DNA of 6,907 bases from Psychrobacter sp. P11G3 (GTDB lineage Bacteria > Pseudomonadota > Gammaproteobacteria > Pseudomonadales > Moraxellaceae), in assembly GCF_001435845.1 (NCBI RefSeq), contig NZ_CM003598.1, forward strand, positions 1-6,907, read 5' to 3'. Made by a program: the position numbers and the translations under genes. This document shows positions 5,654-6,907 of the stretch, in pieces; the first letter of the stretch is position 1; each line of letters opens with the position of its first letter. A model generated the notes under the pieces. The model was given only the letters and a program-made list of their open reading frames with translations. It was not told the DNA's origin and searched no databases.

Positions 5654-6088
5654 TTAACCGCACTGTTGATTACCTTCTTTCGCATGCAATTCGGCGTTTC
5701 TCTTCTTCATAGCTTCTAACTCTTCAGCTAATCTTCTATTATCAGCCATTGCTCTTTCTTTCTCATATATAGCTTCATTGTACTTTTTACGGTTTTCCGC
5801 ATCAACAAACCTTTTTAAGACTTCTCTAGCTAATGTCTGATAGCCTAAGTCTTCAGCTTTTCCAATATTTTTCAGGTCTGCTATGAGTGTTTGTGGCAAA
5901 CGGATGGAGATAAGTTGCATTTTACTATCTATACTTTCATCATCAGGCTCATTCAGTAAGTTCATTAGCTCATCATCATCAGCCTCACTTGCTAAGCTCG
6001 CAAATTCTTCATCTGCTCCTAGCTCACGATTTTCCCATTTGTCTGTATTTTCATAGAACTCGGCTAATTCGATCTCTGTATTTTTCAT
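5654..6088 (-). CDS. CopG/BrnA-like ribbon-helix-helix antitoxin
   Basis: Predicted 144-aa DNA-binding antitoxin. Residues 57-65 (MQLISIRLP) are the beta strand of a ribbon-helix-helix fold, followed by helices at about 66-78 and 84-96 (GYQTLAREVLKRF at 82-94). The N-terminal 56 residues are acidic and include EFYENTDKWENRELGADEEF (10-29), resembling the toxin-binding region of CopG-type antitoxins paired with BrnT-like toxins, as I recall them. The C-terminal 97-136 is a charged coiled coil, longer than usual for the family. The ATG at 6088 has AGGTG five bases upstream. The likely partner is the toxin at 6343-6669 on the same strand, but a 254-bp gap separates them where such genes normally adjoin. 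Such proteins usually repress their own promoter. Confidence 0.8.
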   Translation of the reverse strand: MKNTEIELAEFYENTDKWENRELGADEEFASLASEADDDELMNLLNEPDDESIDSKMQLISIRLPQTLIADLKNIGKAEDLGYQTLAREVLKRFVDAENRKKYNEAIYEKERAMADNRRLAEELEAMKKRNAELHAKEGNQQCG

Positions 6089-6099
6089 TTTTACACCTA

Positions 6100-6117
6100 T
6101 ATATTGTTCGTATATTG
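6100..6117. promoter_or_regulatory. Direct repeats just upstream of the antitoxin gene
   Basis: TATATTG occurs at 6100-6106 and 6111-6117, 11 bp apart and so on the same helix face. It lies 12 to 29 bp upstream of the antitoxin ATG. Ribbon-helix-helix dimers often bind short repeats one helical turn apart, so this is a candidate operator and -10 region. Nothing beyond position and spacing supports it. Confidence 0.35.
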
Positions 6118-6342
6118 GGTATTAGGCTTAATCTCATATTTTAAAAAACTCTTCTAGTTTTAATTAAAATAATGCTTTTATATCCAGTTTTAGATACAAC
6201 TACTCAATAGCTAGTCGACAGCATGAGGAGCTGTTTCACTAACACTAGCAACTTCATTCAAGTAGAGTGTATCTAGAATTTTCTGAAGCGAAACTTACAT
6301 ACCATTTGTATGTAAGTTTTTGAGGTAAGCTTAAATATACTA
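6118..6342. other. Non-coding gap between toxin and antitoxin genes
   Basis: No full gene is present. On the minus strand two short overlapping frames lack a credible start: 6211-6294 (27 codons, ending ETAPHAVD) and another that ends at 6254 (ending SRYTLLE). The segment holds a perfect hairpin at 6291-6319. Because the two flanking genes usually adjoin in related loci, this may be an inserted dispersed repeat. No terminal repeats or target duplication could be recognised by eye. Confidence 0.4.
6291..6319. terminator. 12-bp perfect hairpin after the toxin gene
   Basis: AAACTTACATAC (6291-6302) and GTATGTAAGTTT (6308-6319) pair perfectly around a CATTT loop. On the plus strand the T run continues to 6321. 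It starts 24 bp beyond the toxin stop in the direction of toxin transcription, where the stem itself ends in TTT without a longer U tract. A weak terminator or attenuator between toxin and antitoxin is possible, and so is a protein-binding palindrome. A smaller stem, ACTAAC/GTTAGT, overlaps the toxin stop at 6342-6357. Confidence 0.45.
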
Positions 6343-6669
6343 CTAACTGTTGTTAGTGAATTTATTATAAATCGCTCTTTCTGTGGCATTTGGTTCATAG
6401 GCTGTTTTAATATGTATTTTTCGGGAGATCAACATAAAACAGACTTTTAACTCTCTACCTGTTCTCGTTTCTGCAATAAACCACCTTGTGTCTGGCGAGT
6501 TTGGTCGGTTATGCTTTTCACGATTTTCTACTAAAGTTCGAGTGGTTAAGTTATTGAAACACTGTTTAACTTCTTGTTCTGTAACGTCATGTTTACCTTT
6601 CAGTTTATCTAAGACATCATCTGAGAAATAGTATTTAGAACTTGATGTCTTTTCTTCTTTATCGCACAC
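6343..6669 (-). CDS. BrnT-like type II toxin (family often mislabelled ADP-ribosyl-dinitrogen reductase hydrolase)
   Basis: A 108-aa protein resembling small BrnT-like toxins, which are RNase-like proteins held inactive by a ribbon-helix-helix antitoxin. Family-like segments are KGKHDVTEQEVKQCF (24-38), TRWFIAETRTGRELKVCF (61-78) and IKTAYEPNATERAIYNKF (87-104). Many database entries of this type carry the name ADP-ribosyl-(dinitrogen reductase) hydrolase, which does not fit the size. The GTG start at 6669 has GTGAGG five bases upstream; no in-frame ATG precedes the conserved region. The first 12 residues are a lysine/serine-rich extension. It reads toward the antitoxin gene, the usual toxin-first order of BrnTA, but with an unusual gap. 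Identification is from remembered family patterns; RNase activity is inferred. Confidence 0.75.
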   Translation of the reverse strand: MCDKEEKTSSSKYYFSDDVLDKLKGKHDVTEQEVKQCFNNLTTRTLVENREKHNRPNSPDTRWFIAETRTGRELKVCFMLISRKIHIKTAYEPNATERAIYNKFTNNS

Positions 6670-6682
6670 GGTCGCCTCACTT

Positions 6683-6739
6683 AATTAAATAGCATGATTA
6701 ATTTAAATTAAATAGCGATGTGCCAATCAAGAATTAAAT
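6683..6739. promoter_or_regulatory. Spaced direct repeats upstream of the toxin gene (candidate operator)
   Basis: The 11-mer AATTAAATAGC occurs exactly at 6683-6693 and 6706-6716, 23 bp apart (about two turns). A shortened copy, AATTAAAT, follows at 6732-6739. The palindrome AATTTAAATT (6700-6709) overlaps the second copy. The first copy ends 14 bp from the toxin start. Regular spacing in a toxin-antitoxin promoter suggests an operator for the antitoxin complex, but the low sequence complexity makes chance repeats likelier than usual. Confidence 0.4.
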
Positions 6740-6847
6740 GAAATTTAAATCACTAGAAGTCTTATAACATAAGGAACCTTTGTGTTGATTTTTGGTTGAA
6801 ATCCATTGCTAACATGCTTTCAGCCATCGCTAATATATATACAAAAT
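6740..6847. other. AT-rich non-coding stretch
   Basis: I see no reading frame with a credible start, no RNA gene and no strong hairpin. A short palindrome-like CTTATAACATAAG (6761-6773) resembles half of a Xer site but lacks the second half. If the plasmid is circular, this belongs to the region between the toxin promoter and the origin. Confidence 0.35.
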
Positions 6848-6907
6848 GTATTATAGCTTATGTATATATGATCTGTATATACACAGTGTATATATAAGCT
6901 ATAATAC
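6848..6907. repeat. Nested palindrome with 13-bp periodic repeats at the window end
   Basis: A perfect 14-bp inverted repeat has arms GTATTATAGCTTAT (6848-6861) and its complement at 6894-6907, the last base of the window. Inside, TGTATATA recurs at 6861, 6874 and 6887, exactly 13 bp apart. A 9-bp palindrome, TATATACAC/GTGTATATA, is centred on 6885 (6876-6894). If the molecule is circular, this lies about 90 bp before the first iteron and may be part of the origin or a binding or recombination site. Function unknown. Confidence 0.6.

Noticed and set aside
6118..6342. Insertion sequence remnant between toxin and antitoxin
   Set aside because: No transposase motif, terminal inverted repeats or target duplication could be recognised; kept only as a possible dispersed repeat.
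6761..6790. Possible Xer (pdif-like) recombination site
   Set aside because: TTATAACATAA resembles a XerD arm, but no matching XerC arm is found after a 6-bp spacer.

Overview
This 6.9 kb AT-rich window reads as most or all of a small mobilizable plasmid, probably from Moraxellaceae. Psychrobacter is the first guess and Acinetobacter the second. The guess rests on the style of the Rep_3 initiator and the low GC, and I have no database match behind it. It has an iteron origin with its initiator gene, an RSF1010-like (MOBQ) mobilization module, a toxin-antitoxin-like pair and an accessory segment with an AbiV-like gene. No chromosomal housekeeping gene is visible. Circularity cannot be shown from the window, but if it is a closed plasmid the two ends join inside one non-coding region of about 500 bp holding the origin.

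Layout. 1-221: AT-rich tract, four tandem 22-bp iterons plus a fifth half-unit, and an inverted half-iteron over the rep promoter. 259-1215 (+): Rep_3 initiator. 1321-2169 (+): two-TM protein of unknown function. 2255-2887 (-): AbiV-like protein, convergent with the previous gene. 2944-4620 (-): MobA/MobL relaxase, with a 65-codon overlapping reading frame (3504-3701) that has its own strong Shine-Dalgarno sequence. 4706-4766: oriT, a 14-bp inverted repeat next to an RSF1010-type nic core. 4822-5262 (+): MobC, divergent from mobA across oriT. 5285-5346: nested terminator between convergent genes. 5344-5622 (-): small two-TM protein. 5654-6088 (-): ribbon-helix-helix antitoxin-like protein. 6089-6342: non-coding gap with a 12-bp hairpin. 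6343-6669 (-): BrnT-like toxin. 6670-6907: non-coding, with repeats near the toxin start and a large palindromic, 13-bp-periodic structure at the window end.

How the parts work together (inference from families). Rep would bind the iterons to start replication and the inverted repeat to limit its own synthesis. MobA with MobC would nick oriT and allow transfer with a helper conjugation system. The toxin-antitoxin pair would stabilise inheritance. The AbiV-like gene, possibly with the neighbouring membrane protein, would be defence cargo.

The observations most worth following are the overlapping frame inside mobA, the 254-bp segment separating toxin from antitoxin, the nested palindromes at the window end, and the unknown membrane protein beside abiV. 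I did not find a clearly new multi-gene system.
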